Part shown: positions 17,506 through 25,612 of the stretch, piece after piece
How the letters are laid out: each line of letters starts with the position of its first letter
How positions within the stretch are numbered: position 1 is the stretch's first letter
Source: Coralloluteibacterium thermophilum
GTDB lineage: Bacteria; Pseudomonadota; Gammaproteobacteria; Xanthomonadales; Xanthomonadaceae
Length of the DNA: 64,000 nt
Reading direction: 5' to 3'
Assembly: GCF_042654365.1 (NCBI RefSeq)
Contig: NZ_JBHSGG010000017.1
Location: 1-64,000 of the forward strand
Position numbers and translations under genes: made by a program
The notes under the pieces: generated by a model
Databases searched by the model: none
Seen by the model: the letters and a program-made list of their open reading frames with translations, nothing else
What the model was told of the DNA's origin: nothing

Positions 17506-19827
17506 TCAGCCGGTCAGCGCCGCGTCCGCCTCGGTCGCGGCGGTCTCGCCCGCCGTCGCGTCCACCGCCGCGAGGAAGCCCTGCCCCCAGCGGGCGATGT
17601 CGTGGTGGCGCACGATGTCGACCAGGCCGCGGATGCGGCTGCGGCGCTCGGCGCGCGGCATGCGCAGCGCGTTGAGGCAGACGGTCGCCAGGTCGCTGGT
17701 GTCGTGCGGGTTGGTGAGCAGCGCGCCCTTCAGCTCGGCGGCGGCGCCGGCGAACTCCGACAGCACCAGGACGCCGTCGCCGCGGGTCAGGCCCTGGGTG
17801 GCGACGTACTCCTTGCACACCAGGTTGAGCCCGTCGCGCAGCGGGGTGATCCACATCACGTCGGCCTCGGCGTAGTAGGCGACGACCTCCTCGAACGGTA
17901 GCGCGCGGAAGAAGAACTGCACCGGCACGTAGCCGACGCGGGAGAAGCGGCCGTTGATGCGGCCCACCGCCTGCTCGATCTTGTGCTGCAGCTCGTCGTA
18001 GACCGTCATCTCGCGCGCCGCCGGCACGCAGATGCACAGCAGCGAGACGTTGCCGTGCAGCTCCGGGTCGCTGGCCAGCATCTGCTCGAAGGCCTGCAGC
18101 TTCTCCAGCGTGCCCTTGGTGTAGTCGAGCCGCTCGACCGAGAGGATGAGCTTGCGTCCGGCGAAGGCCTGTTCCAGCTCGGCGCGGCGCTGGCGGACCA
18201 CGTCGCTGCGCAGGGCGTTGCGCACGCGGTCCAGGTCCAGGCCCACCGGATGCGCGCCCAGCCGCACGGTGCGGCCGTGCGTGCGCAGCGCGCTGGTCAT
18301 GCGCTCGATGCCCACCGCGCACCCGTAGGTGAGGTAGCGCGGCGCGCAGGGCTCGCGCTCCAGCACGGTCACCGGCTGCACGCCGCGCACCACGTCGACG
18401 AAGTTCTCGACCTGCCGCGGGATGTGGAAGCCGACGTAGTCGCACTGCAGCAGGCTGCCGAGGATCTCGCGCCGCCACGGCACCACGTTGAACACGTCGG
18501 CCGAGGGGAAGTAGGTGTGGTGGAAGAAGGCGATGCGCAGGTCCGGGCGCATCTCGCGCAGGTAGGCCGGGACCATCCACAGGTTGTAGTCGTGGATCCA
18601 GACCGTGGCCCCCGGCGCGGCCTCGGCCGCGGCGCGCTCGGCGAAGGCGCGGTTGACGCGCAGATAGACGCGCCAGTGGTCCTCGCGGAAGCGCGCGCGT
18701 TCCCAGAAGGTGTGCAGCAGCGGCCAGAAGGCCTCCTTCGAGAACTGCTTGTAGAAGATGTCGACCTCGGTCTTGCTCAGGGCCACGCGCGAGGCGGTGA
18801 GCCCCGGGTAGCGTTCGGCATCCACCATCGTGTTGGGCTCGAAACCCTCGCCGCCGGCATGCTGCGTCCAGGCGACCCAGGAGCCCTTGCGGCCCTGGCC
18901 GAAGAAGCTCAGCAGGGTGGGGATGATGCCGTTCGGCGACGCGTGGCTGCGGCGCCTCACCTCGCCGTCGGCGACGTACTCCTCGTACGGCAGGCGGTGG
19001 TAGACGATGACCAGCTCGGATTCGCCGCAGGGCGCGTTGCCCACCCCGGCGGGCACCGGCGGCGCGTCGTGCAGGCCGAAATGCGCCAGCGCCTCCAGGA
19101 TGCCGCCGCAGCCCGGTTCGCGGGCGTGCAGCACGTGGCCCAGCGCTTCGGTCTGGGCCAGCAGCCCGATCTCCGACTCGCCCACGCACACGCCGCGGAA
19201 GCCGTGCTGGTACATCGACAGGTCGTTGAGGGTGTCGCCCGCGACGAGGATGGAGTCGCGCGGCACGTCCAGGTGCTCGGCCAGCGCGACCAGGGCCGCG
19301 CCCTTGCTCACGCCGCGCGGCAGCACGTCGAGGTAGCGGTCCGCGGAGTACAGCAGGTCGAGGTCCATGCTCTCGACGTGGGCGCGCAGCGCGTCGGTGA
19401 CCGCGCCCGGCTCGCAGAAGTAGGACACGCGGCGGTCCTGGGGCACGTCCTGGCGTTCGAGGCCGGGCCAGGCGCCGAGCGCCTCGATCACCTTGCGTTC
19501 GCCGGGCCAGCGCGCATCGATGCCCTCCTGCAGGGGCTGCACCGGCTGGAGGGTGCGGCCGTCGACGAGGGTTCCGCCGACGTCGCAGACGATGTAGTCC
19601 GGTCGCGGCAGGGACGGATCGGAGAGCAGGGGCAGCACCGACTCCAGGCCGCGCCCGGTCACGTAGACCAGGCGCAGGTCGGTGCGCGCGGAGAGCAACT
19701 GGTAGAGCTCGTGGCGCCGCTCGGGGCTGCCGGCGAGGAAGGTGCCGTCGAGATCGGTCGCCAGCAGCCAGGGGTGCTGGCGCGGGAGCGGACGGAAGGA
19801 TGCGGAAGTGGTCTCGGTTCGGGTCAC
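17506..19827 (-). CDS. ggpPS: Bifunctional glucosylglycerol-phosphate phosphatase/synthase (GgpPS type)
   Basis: 773-aa fusion making the compatible solute glucosylglycerol from ADP-glucose and glycerol-3-phosphate. The N-terminal HAD phosphatase domain (about 15-250) has DLDGT with D25 and D27, KGAALVALAEHL and the acidic motif AGDTLNDLSMY. The C-terminal GT20 synthase domain (about 285-745) has WIHDYNLWMVP, FFHHTYFPSADVFNVVPWR and FHIPRQVENF, the form seen in GgpS where trehalose-6-P synthase OtsA differs, then SVERLDYTKG and RDGLNLVCKEYVA. As I recall, such fusions are known from Stenotrophomonas, Pseudomonas and Azotobacter. Translation starts at GTG with AAGGGG six bases upstream. The product accumulates in the cytosol under salt stress. 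OtsA/OtsB would be the main alternative call, but the HHT-FPSAD motif and domain order argue against it. Confidence 0.85.
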   Translation of the reverse strand: MTRTETTSASFRPLPRQHPWLLATDLDGTFLAGSPERRHELYQLLSARTDLRLVYVTGRGLESVLPLLSDPSLPRPDYIVCDVGGTLVDGRTLQPVQPLQEGIDARWPGERKVIEALGAWPGLERQDVPQDRRVSYFCEPGAVTDALRAHVESMDLDLLYSADRYLDVLPRGVSKGAALVALAEHLDVPRDSILVAGDTLNDLSMYQHGFRGVCVGESEIGLLAQTEALGHVLHAREPGCGGILEALAHFGLHDAPPVPAGVGNAPCGESELVIVYHRLPYEEYVADGEVRRRSHASPNGIIPTLLSFFGQGRKGSWVAWTQHAGGEGFEPNTMVDAERYPGLTASRVALSKTEVDIFYKQFSKEAFWPLLHTFWERARFREDHWRVYLRVNRAFAERAAAEAAPGATVWIHDYNLWMVPAYLREMRPDLRIAFFHHTYFPSADVFNVVPWRREILGSLLQCDYVGFHIPRQVENFVDVVRGVQPVTVLEREPCAPRYLTYGCAVGIERMTSALRTHGRTVRLGAHPVGLDLDRVRNALRSDVVRQRRAELEQAFAGRKLILSVERLDYTKGTLEKLQAFEQMLASDPELHGNVSLLCICVPAAREMTVYDELQHKIEQAVGRINGRFSRVGYVPVQFFFRALPFEEVVAYYAEADVMWITPLRDGLNLVCKEYVATQGLTRGDGVLVLSEFAGAAAELKGALLTNPHDTSDLATVCLNALRMPRAERRSRIRGLVDIVRHHDIARWGQGFLAAVDATAGETAATEADAALTG

Positions 19828-20035
19828 GCGGTTCCCCTTCGTTGTGCTGAACCTGCGATGGCTCCTTCGCGGAAAGGACAACGCCGTTGCCGGCCATCGC
19901 GAGGAGTGGCGACACGCACGTCGCCGGAGGACATCGCCCGCGACGACGGCGGGCGAACGGAGGTGGTGGCGGGGCCACCGGAAGACGCAGCCGGCATGGG
20001 GCCATGGGCGCGTAAGCGCACGTGCTGCAAGGCGA

Positions 20036-20064
20036 ATTCTAGCACGGGGGGCCCTCCGGCCCAA
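20036..20064 (-). promoter_or_regulatory. Candidate promoter of the glucosylglycerol gene
   Basis: Minus-strand TTGGGC (20064-20059), exactly 17 bp, then TAGAAT (20041-20036). It would give an untranslated leader of about 200 nt before the GTG at 19827, long enough for leader control, though I see no known riboswitch. Confidence 0.45.
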
Positions 20065-20083
20065 CCGCGCCGCCTGCGCCGCG

Positions 20084-20112
20084 TTGTGCTCGCCGGCCGG
20101 CGCGGTTAGGGT
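20084..20112 (+). promoter_or_regulatory. Candidate promoter placing the lipoprotein ATG at +1
   Basis: TTGTGC (20084-20089), 17 bp, TAGGGT (20107-20112). The ATG at 20119 begins seven bases after the -10 box, so the transcript would be leaderless or nearly so. No Shine-Dalgarno is seen. Confidence 0.35.
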
Positions 20113-20118
20113 CGGGGC

Positions 20119-20787
20119 ATGAACCGACTCCGTCCCTACACCCTTTCGTTCGCCGTCGCCGGCGCCCTTCTCCTGACCGCCTGCGGTGGCGGCGAGCCCT
20201 CCGCGCCGCCCGCACCGCCGGCCTCCGACAGCACCGGGGCGGCCGCGCCCGCGACCCAGGCGGCGCCTGCGGACGCCTTCCTCGCGGCGCTCGCGCAGCA
20301 CTGCGGACAGGCCTTCGCCGGCGAGATCGAGACCGACGTGCCCGCGCAGCCGGACAGCGCGTTCGCCGGCCAGCAACTGGTGATGCACGTGCGCGAATGC
20401 GCCGACGGCGAGATCAAGGTGCCCTTCCACGTGGGCGAGGACCGCTCGCGCACCTGGGTGATCACCCGCACCGACACCGGCCTGCGCCTCAAGCACGACC
20501 ACCGCCACGAGGACGGCAGCGAGGACGTGCTCACCATGTACGGCGGCGACACCGACGCGCCCGGGACCGCGCAGCGCCAGGAGTTCCCGGTCGATGCCGA
20601 CTCCGTCGCCCTGTTCGAGCGCGAGGGCCTGGTGGCCTCCGTCGTCAACGTGTGGGCGATGGAGATCGAGCCCGGCGAGACCTTCGTCTACGAACTCGCC
20701 CGCCCCGGCACCGACCGCCTGTTCCGCGTGCGCTTCGACCTGACCCGGGAGATCGAGGCCCCGCCGGCGCCGTGGGGGCATGAGTAG
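20119..20787 (+). CDS. Putative lipoprotein of unknown function
   Basis: 222 aa. A type II signal peptide ends in the lipobox LLLTAC with the lipidated cysteine at residue 22, followed by a glycine/proline/alanine-rich spacer to about residue 50. The mature domain has two more cysteines (QHCGQAF and VRECADG) that could form a disulfide, plus conserved-looking HVGEDRSRTWVITRTDTGLRLKHDHRHEDGSE-type sequence and QRQEFPVDADS. I recognise no catalytic motif. It is probably anchored to the outer or inner membrane facing the periplasm. It is divergent from the glucosylglycerol gene and upstream of aspS, but 343 bp of repeats separate it from aspS. Confidence 0.8.
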   Translation: MNRLRPYTLSFAVAGALLLTACGGGEPSAPPAPPASDSTGAAAPATQAAPADAFLAALAQHCGQAFAGEIETDVPAQPDSAFAGQQLVMHVRECADGEIKVPFHVGEDRSRTWVITRTDTGLRLKHDHRHEDGSEDVLTMYGGDTDAPGTAQRQEFPVDADSVALFEREGLVASVVNVWAMEIEPGETFVYELARPGTDRLFRVRFDLTREIEAPPAPWGHE

Positions 20788-20791
20788 GAGC

Positions 20792-21055
20792 GGGAATCGG
20801 GAAGAGGGAATCGGGACCCGGAGCGCGTGTTGGCGTGGCGGCTTTCGTCACGGGCGGGCGAAGTGGAAGGACGAGCGCGGCCTGGCTTTTTCCATTCCCG
20901 CCTCCCTGTCTTCGGTAGTTCGGGGCGGGAATCGGGAAGAGGGACTCGGGACCTGAAGCGCGCGCTGATGCGGTCTTCCGTCGCGCGGCGGGCGAAGTGA
21001 AGGCGGCCGGGAGCCGGGCCTGGGCCTTTCCCGCTTCCCGATTCCCGATTCCCGG
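20792..21055. repeat. Two copies of a heptad-capped intergenic element
   Basis: Fills most of the 343-bp gap before aspS. Copy 1 (about 20790-20905) starts with heptads GGGAATC, GGGAAGA, GGGAATC, GGGACCC and ends with CATTCCCGCCTCCC. Copy 2 (about 20928-21055) starts GGGAATC, GGGAAGA, GGGACTC, GGGACCT and ends with CCCGCTT, CCCGATT, CCCGATT, CCCGGCT. Both contain a matching core with GGCGGGCGAAGTG-AAGG. Each copy therefore has G-heptads at its left end and inverted C-heptads at its right end and can fold on itself, the same architecture as at 7.9-8.1 kb. Confidence 0.78.
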
Positions 21056-21130
21056 CTTCACCCCGAATTGCCCCCCGTCCGGCCCGGCCCTACCATTGCC
21101 GGCTCGCTTTTTCCCGGCACCGGACCCTCC

Positions 21131-22891
21131 ATGCGTACCCATTTCTGCGGCCTCGTCGACGAGGCGCTGATCGGCCAGACCGTCACCCTGTGCGGCTGGG
21201 CCGACGTCGCCCGCAACCTCGGGGGCGTGTGCTTCATCGACCTGCGCGACCACGAGGGCATCGTGCAGGTGGTGGCCGAGCCGGACGACAGGGCGGTGTT
21301 CGAGATCGCGGCCGAGGTCGGCTACGAGGATTGCCTGCGCATCACCGGCACGGTGCGCGCGCGCCACAGCGTCAACGCGAAGATCCGCACCGGCAGGGTC
21401 GAGATCGTGGCCAGCCGCATCGAGGTGCTGAACAAGGCCGAGACCCTGCCGTTCTACCTGCACGAGACGCCCGGCGAGGAAGCGCGCCTCACCTACCGCT
21501 ACCTCGACCTCCGCCGGCCCGAGATGCAGCGCATGATGCGCACCCGCATCCGCCTGGTGCAGGCGCTGCGGCGCTGGCTGGACGAGCGCGGCTTCCAGGA
21601 CATCGAGACGCCCATCCTCACCAAGGCGACGCCCGAGGGCGCGCGCGACTTCCTGGTGCCTGCGCGTATGCATCCCGGCGAGTTCTACGCCCTGCCGCAG
21701 TCGCCGCAGCTGTTCAAGCAGATCCTCATGGTCGCGGGCTTCGACCGCTACTACCAGATCGCGCGCTGCTTCCGCGACGAGGCCCTGCGCGCCGACCGCC
21801 AGCTCGAGTTCACCCAGCTCGACATGGAGTTCGCCTGGGTCGACGAGCGCGAGGTGCAGGCCACCACGGAGGAGATGATCCGCACGGTGTTCCGCGAGGT
21901 CGTCGACGTCGAGCTCGATGCCCCCTTCCCGCGCATGACCTACGCCGAGGCCATGCGCCGCTACGGCTCGGACAAGCCGGACCTGCGCATCGACCTCGAA
22001 CTGGTCGACGTGGCCACGGCGGTCGCCGGCTGCGACTTCAAGGTGTTCGCCGACTGGGCCTCGCATCCCGAGGGCCGGGTCGCCGCGCTGCGCGTGCCCG
22101 AGGGCGCGGCGCTGTCGCGCAAGCAGATCGACGAGCTCGGCGCGCATGCGGCGAAGTTCGGCGCCAAGGGCCTGGCCTGGATCAAGGTCGAGGACGAGGC
22201 CAAGGGCCGCGAGGGCGTGAACTCGCCCATCGCCAAGTTCCTCGACGACGCGGTGCTGGCGGCGGTGCTGGCCGCGACCGGCGCGCAGTCCGGCGACCTG
22301 CTGCTGTTCGGCGCGGGGCCCTACAAGGTGGTGTGCGACTTCATGGGCGCGGTGCGGCTCAAGGTCGGCCGCGACCTCGGCCGTGTCGGCAACGGCTGGA
22401 AGCCGCTGTGGGTCACCGACTTCCCGATGTTCGAGTGGGACGAGGAGGAGGGGCGCTACGTCGCACTGCATCACCCGTTCACCGCGCCGGCCGTGGACGA
22501 CGAGGCCGACCTGCGCGCGAACGCGCGGACCGCGGTGTCGCGCGGCTACGACATGGTGCTCAACGGCAACGAGATCGGCGGCGGCTCGATCCGCATCCAC
22601 CGTTCCTCGATGCAGGCGGCCGTGTTCGAGCTGCTCGGCATCGGCGCCGAGGAGGCGCAGGCCAAGTTCGGCTTCCTGCTCGACGCGCTGCGCTTCGGCG
22701 CGCCGCCGCACGGCGGCATCGCCTTCGGCATCGACCGCATCGCGGCGCTGATGGCGGGCACCGAGTCGATCCGCGACGTCATCGCCTTCCCCAAGACCAC
22801 CACCGCGCAGGACCTGATGACGGCCGCGCCCTCGCCGATCCCGGATGCGCAGCTGGCCGAGGTCCACGTGCAGGTGCGGCCGAAGGCCTGA
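21131..22891 (+). CDS. aspS: Aspartyl-tRNA synthetase
   Basis: 586-aa class II synthetase charging tRNA-Asp. The N-terminal OB anticodon-binding domain (about 1-105) begins MRTHFCGLVDEALIGQTVTLCGW. Motif 2 is in the region YYQIARCFRDEALRADRQLEFTQLDME. The bacterial GAD insertion domain lies at roughly 285-430. Motif 3 is GGIAFGIDRIAALM near the C terminus. Length matches the bacterial type. An upstream in-frame start would add 21 residues without family similarity. It starts the conserved aspS-yebC-ruvCA order, here interrupted by the sigma factor/hydrolase pair. Whether the enzyme also charges tRNA-Asn cannot be judged from the window. Confidence 0.97.
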   Translation: MRTHFCGLVDEALIGQTVTLCGWADVARNLGGVCFIDLRDHEGIVQVVAEPDDRAVFEIAAEVGYEDCLRITGTVRARHSVNAKIRTGRVEIVASRIEVLNKAETLPFYLHETPGEEARLTYRYLDLRRPEMQRMMRTRIRLVQALRRWLDERGFQDIETPILTKATPEGARDFLVPARMHPGEFYALPQSPQLFKQILMVAGFDRYYQIARCFRDEALRADRQLEFTQLDMEFAWVDEREVQATTEEMIRTVFREVVDVELDAPFPRMTYAEAMRRYGSDKPDLRIDLELVDVATAVAGCDFKVFADWASHPEGRVAALRVPEGAALSRKQIDELGAHAAKFGAKGLAWIKVEDEAKGREGVNSPIAKFLDDAVLAAVLAATGAQSGDLLLFGAGPYKVVCDFMGAVRLKVGRDLGRVGNGWKPLWVTDFPMFEWDEEEGRYVALHHPFTAPAVDDEADLRANARTAVSRGYDMVLNGNEIGGGSIRIHRSSMQAAVFELLGIGAEEAQAKFGFLLDALRFGAPPHGGIAFGIDRIAALMAGTESIRDVIAFPKTTTAQDLMTAAPSPIPDAQLAEVHVQVRPKA

Positions 22892-22907
22892 GCCCGGCGC
22901 CCGCGGC

Positions 22908-22913
22908 TAGAAT
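22908..22913 (+). promoter_or_regulatory. Possible -10 element for the ECF sigma factor gene
   Basis: TAGAAT about 39 bp before the sigma factor ATG and 17 bp after the aspS stop. No clear -35 box is visible. Confidence 0.35.
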
Positions 22914-22951
22914 CCGCCGGGATCCGGCGGCGCTGCCGGTTGGGCGAGGGG

Positions 22952-23506
22952 ATGGCTGAACAGGCGACACTGCTGCTTCGGGCCTGGCGCGACGGCGACG
23001 ACGCCTCGCGCGACCGGCTCGTGGAGATGGTCTACCACACGCTGCGCGACATGGCCGCCTCGCAGCTGCGCGGCAGCCGCGGCGACGGACTGCTGCAGCC
23101 CACGGTGCTGGTGAACGAGGCGCTGCTGCGCATGCTCGGGCGCGAGGCGACCTTCGCCGACCGCGCGCACTTCTGCGCGGTCGCCTCGCTCAAGATGCGC
23201 TCCGTCCTCGTGGACCACGCCCGCGCCCTGGCCGCCGCCAAGCGCGACGGGGGCGAGCAGGTCACCCTGTCGGCGGTCGGCGCGGGCGCGGATCCCGACG
23301 CCACCGCAGCCATCGACGTGCTGGCCCTGCACCAGGCGCTGGAGCGGCTGGCGGAGGAGGACGCGCGCGCGGCGCGGGCGATCGAGATGAGCTACTTCGG
23401 CGGCATGGGCCATGCGGACATCGCCGAGGCCCTCGGTGTGTCGGTGCCCACGGTCGAGCGCGACCTGCGTTTCGCGCGCGCCTGGCTCAACCGCGCGCTG
23501 CGATGA
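22952..23506 (+). CDS. ECF-type RNA polymerase sigma factor
   Basis: 184-aa sigma-70 family protein with region 2 (about 5-75, LLLRAWRDGDDASRDRLVEMVYHTLRDMA onward) and region 4 (about 120-182) ending in the helix-turn-helix ADIAEALGVSVPTVERDLRFARAWL. The sequences LQPTVLVNEALLRML and MRSVLVDHARALAAAKR are those of a group sometimes annotated as TIGR02999-like ECF factors. ECF factors direct RNA polymerase to a small regulon. No anti-sigma factor is encoded next door: the downstream gene, overlapping by four bases (ATGA), is an alpha/beta hydrolase. GAGGGG precedes the ATG. Its targets cannot be read from this window. Confidence 0.85.
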   Translation: MAEQATLLLRAWRDGDDASRDRLVEMVYHTLRDMAASQLRGSRGDGLLQPTVLVNEALLRMLGREATFADRAHFCAVASLKMRSVLVDHARALAAAKRDGGEQVTLSAVGAGADPDATAAIDVLALHQALERLAEEDARAARAIEMSYFGGMGHADIAEALGVSVPTVERDLRFARAWLNRALR

Positions 23507-24144
23507 GCGCGGAGGCCGCCGCCGGCGCGTCCCGCGTCCTGCTGATCCACGGCCTGTGGATGGGGCCGTGGTCGATGGCGCCGCTCGCCCGGCGCCTGCG
23601 TGCCGCCGGTTTCGCACCGGAGCGCTTCGGCTACGGCAGCGTGCGGGAGGCGCACGAAGCGTGCGTCCGGCGCCTGCTGGAGGCGATCCGCGGCGGCCCG
23701 CCGGCGCATCTGGTGGGGCATTCCCTGGGCGGCCTGCTGGCCGTGCGCGCGGCCGCCGCGGCGCCGGGTGCGGTGCGCCGCATCGTCTGTCTCGGCAGCC
23801 CGCTCTCGCCCAGTCCGACCGCGGCCAGCGTGGCGCGCCTGCCCGGTGGGCGCGTCCTGCTCGGCTGCGCGCGCGAGGCGCTGGCGGCAGGGGCATGCGA
23901 CTGGGGCGACTGCTGCGTCGGCATGATCGCCGGCGACGCGCCGCACGGACTGGGGGCGGTGGTGCGCCGCTTCGACGGCCCGCACGACGGCTCGGTGGCG
24001 CTGGCGGAGACGCGCTCGCCGCGGCTGGCCGGGCACTGCGTGGTCCACGCCTCGCATTCGGGGCTGCTGTTCTCCACGGAGGCCGCGGCGGCCTGCGCGG
24101 CCTTCCTGCGCCACGGGCGTTTCCCGGACCGCCCGCGGGAGTAA
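23503..24144 (+). CDS. Alpha/beta hydrolase (lipase/esterase-like)
   Basis: 213 aa, translationally coupled to the sigma factor gene by an ATGA overlap. The strand-loop VLLIHGLWMGPWSM gives the oxyanion-hole HG. The nucleophile elbow is GHSLGG at about residues 70-75. A downstream aspartate is probably in RRFDGPHDGSVAL, and the catalytic histidine in ASHSGLLFS near residue 187. There is no signal peptide, so it is cytosolic. PGAP1/lipase-class hydrolases look similar. The substrate is unknown. Coupling to a sigma factor suggests they are expressed together, but a shared function is only inference. Confidence 0.78.
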   Translation: MSAEAAAGASRVLLIHGLWMGPWSMAPLARRLRAAGFAPERFGYGSVREAHEACVRRLLEAIRGGPPAHLVGHSLGGLLAVRAAAAAPGAVRRIVCLGSPLSPSPTAASVARLPGGRVLLGCAREALAAGACDWGDCCVGMIAGDAPHGLGAVVRRFDGPHDGSVALAETRSPRLAGHCVVHASHSGLLFSTEAAAACAAFLRHGRFPDRPRE

Positions 24145-24147
24145 AAT
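24142..24147 (+). promoter_or_regulatory. Possible -10 element upstream of yebC
   Basis: TAAAAT, which includes the hydrolase stop codon, about 39 bp before the yebC ATG. The -35 region is not convincing. Confidence 0.35.
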
Positions 24148-24185
24148 CCCGCCCCCGTCACTCCAGCACACGCGAAGAGCACCCC

Positions 24186-24914
24186 ATGGGTAGAGGACCG
24201 TCGATCGAGGCCCGCAAGAACGCCAGCGATGCCAAGCGCGGCAAGATCTTCACCAAGATCATCCGCGAGATCGGCGTCGCCGCCCGTGCGGGTGGCGGGG
24301 ACCCCGCCAACAATCCGCGCCTGCGCGCCGCCGTGGACAAGGGCCTGTCGGCCAACATGTCCAAGGACGTCATCGAGCGCGCGATCAAGAAGGCGACCGG
24401 CGAGCTCGAGGGCGTGGAGTACGAGGAGATCCGCTTCGAGGGCTATGCCCCGGGCGGCGTGGCGGTGATCGTCGATACGCTCACCGACAACCGCAACCGC
24501 ACCGTGGCCGACGTGCGGCACGCCTTCAACAAGTTCGGCGGCAACCTCGGCACCGACGGTTCGGTGGCCTTCATGTTCCGCAAGCTCGGCGTGGTCGCGT
24601 TCGCCGCGGGCGCGGACGAGGAGCGCATCACCGAGATCGCCATCGAGGCGGGCGCCGAGGACATCCGGGTCCACGACGACGGGAGCATCGAGGTGCTGGC
24701 CGCGCCGGAGGACTTCGAGGCCGTCCGCAAGGCGGTGCTCGATGCCGGGCTCGCGCCCGACGAGGCCGAGGTCACCCTGCGCGCCGACAACGACGTCGCC
24801 GCCGAGGGCGACACCGCCCGGCAGATCGTCAAGCTGCTGGACTGGCTCGAGGACATCGACGACGTCCAGAACGTCTACCACAACGCCGACCTCGGCCACG
24901 ACGCCTACGCCTGA
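24186..24914 (+). CDS. yebC: YebC/TACO1-family protein
   Basis: 242 aa. It opens MGRGPSIEARKNASDAKRGKIFTK, followed by IIREIGVAARAGGGDPANNPRLR, the near-invariant N-terminal domain of the family, then EEIRFEGYAPGGVAVIVDTLTDNRNRT and GGNLGTDGSVAFMF in the middle. Family members have been described as DNA-binding regulators, and more recently as factors helping ribosomes through difficult proline-rich stretches; the second role is the stronger one for the YebC type. It sits directly before ruvC, as in many gammaproteobacteria. Length equals the usual ~240-250 aa. Confidence 0.95.
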   Translation: MGRGPSIEARKNASDAKRGKIFTKIIREIGVAARAGGGDPANNPRLRAAVDKGLSANMSKDVIERAIKKATGELEGVEYEEIRFEGYAPGGVAVIVDTLTDNRNRTVADVRHAFNKFGGNLGTDGSVAFMFRKLGVVAFAAGADEERITEIAIEAGAEDIRVHDDGSIEVLAAPEDFEAVRKAVLDAGLAPDEAEVTLRADNDVAAEGDTARQIVKLLDWLEDIDDVQNVYHNADLGHDAYA

Positions 24915-25007
24915 CGCAGGGCAGGGGGTGACCCCGGCCCCGCCCTGGTGCACACTGCGCCGCTTTCCGCACCGCACCATGCGCCGCCGGGACGCCGTCA
25001 CACCGCC

Positions 25008-25595
25008 ATGGCCGCTCCGATCCCCCCGATCCGCCCGCCGCAACCCGTCCAGGATGCGGCCGGCGCCCGCGTGCTCGGCATCGATCCCGGCTCGGTCCGC
25101 ACCGGGATCGGCGTGGTCGACGCCGACGCCCTGGGGCGCCCCGCCCACGTCTTCCACGCCGCGCTGGCGGTGGGCGGCGCCGAGGACTTCCCGCTGCGGC
25201 TCAAGGCGATCTTCGACGGCATCTGCGGCCTCATCGAGACGCACCGGCCGCAGGAGGTCGCCATCGAGCGCGTGTTCGTCTCGCGCAATCCGGACTCGGC
25301 GCTCAAGCTCGGCCAGGCGCGCGGCGCGGCGATCTGCGCAGCGGTGCACTGCGGCCTGCCGGTGCACGAGTATTCGCCGATGCAGATCAAGAACGCCGTG
25401 GTCGGCCGCGGCGCGGCCGAGAAGACCCAGGTCCAGCACATGGTCGGCGTGCTGCTGAACGTCGACGGTCGCCTGCAGGCCGACGCCGCCGACGCGCTGG
25501 CGGTGGCCATCACCCATGCGCATTCGCGCCTCCTTGCCGCGCGCACGGGCGTACTCGCCTCCGCGCTGCTCCGCCGCCGCGGCACGCGCCGCTGA
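25008..25595 (+). CDS. ruvC: Holliday junction endonuclease RuvC
   Basis: 195 aa from the chosen ATG. The RNase-H-like core begins VLGIDPGSVRTGIGVVD (catalytic D). The second acidic residue is in VAIERVFVSRNPDSALKLGQARG, and the C-terminal pair is in QADAADALAVAITHAH. RuvC dimers cut four-way junctions moved by RuvAB. The ATG at 25008 (MAAPIPPIRPP) is the nearest start to the core, yet still leaves about 20 extra N-terminal residues compared with the ~173-aa norm. An ATG 60 bp upstream is a less likely alternative. ruvA follows after 17 bp. Confidence 0.95.
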   Translation: MAAPIPPIRPPQPVQDAAGARVLGIDPGSVRTGIGVVDADALGRPAHVFHAALAVGGAEDFPLRLKAIFDGICGLIETHRPQEVAIERVFVSRNPDSALKLGQARGAAICAAVHCGLPVHEYSPMQIKNAVVGRGAAEKTQVQHMVGVLLNVDGRLQADAADALAVAITHAHSRLLAARTGVLASALLRRRGTRR

Positions 25596-25612
25596 TCCAA
25601 GAAGACCGGACG

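Noticed and set aside
17506..19827. Trehalose-6-phosphate synthase/phosphatase (OtsAB fusion)
   Set aside because: The glycosyltransferase motifs HHT-FPSADVFN and FHIPRQVENF and the order phosphatase-then-synthase fit GgpPS and not OtsA-OtsB.
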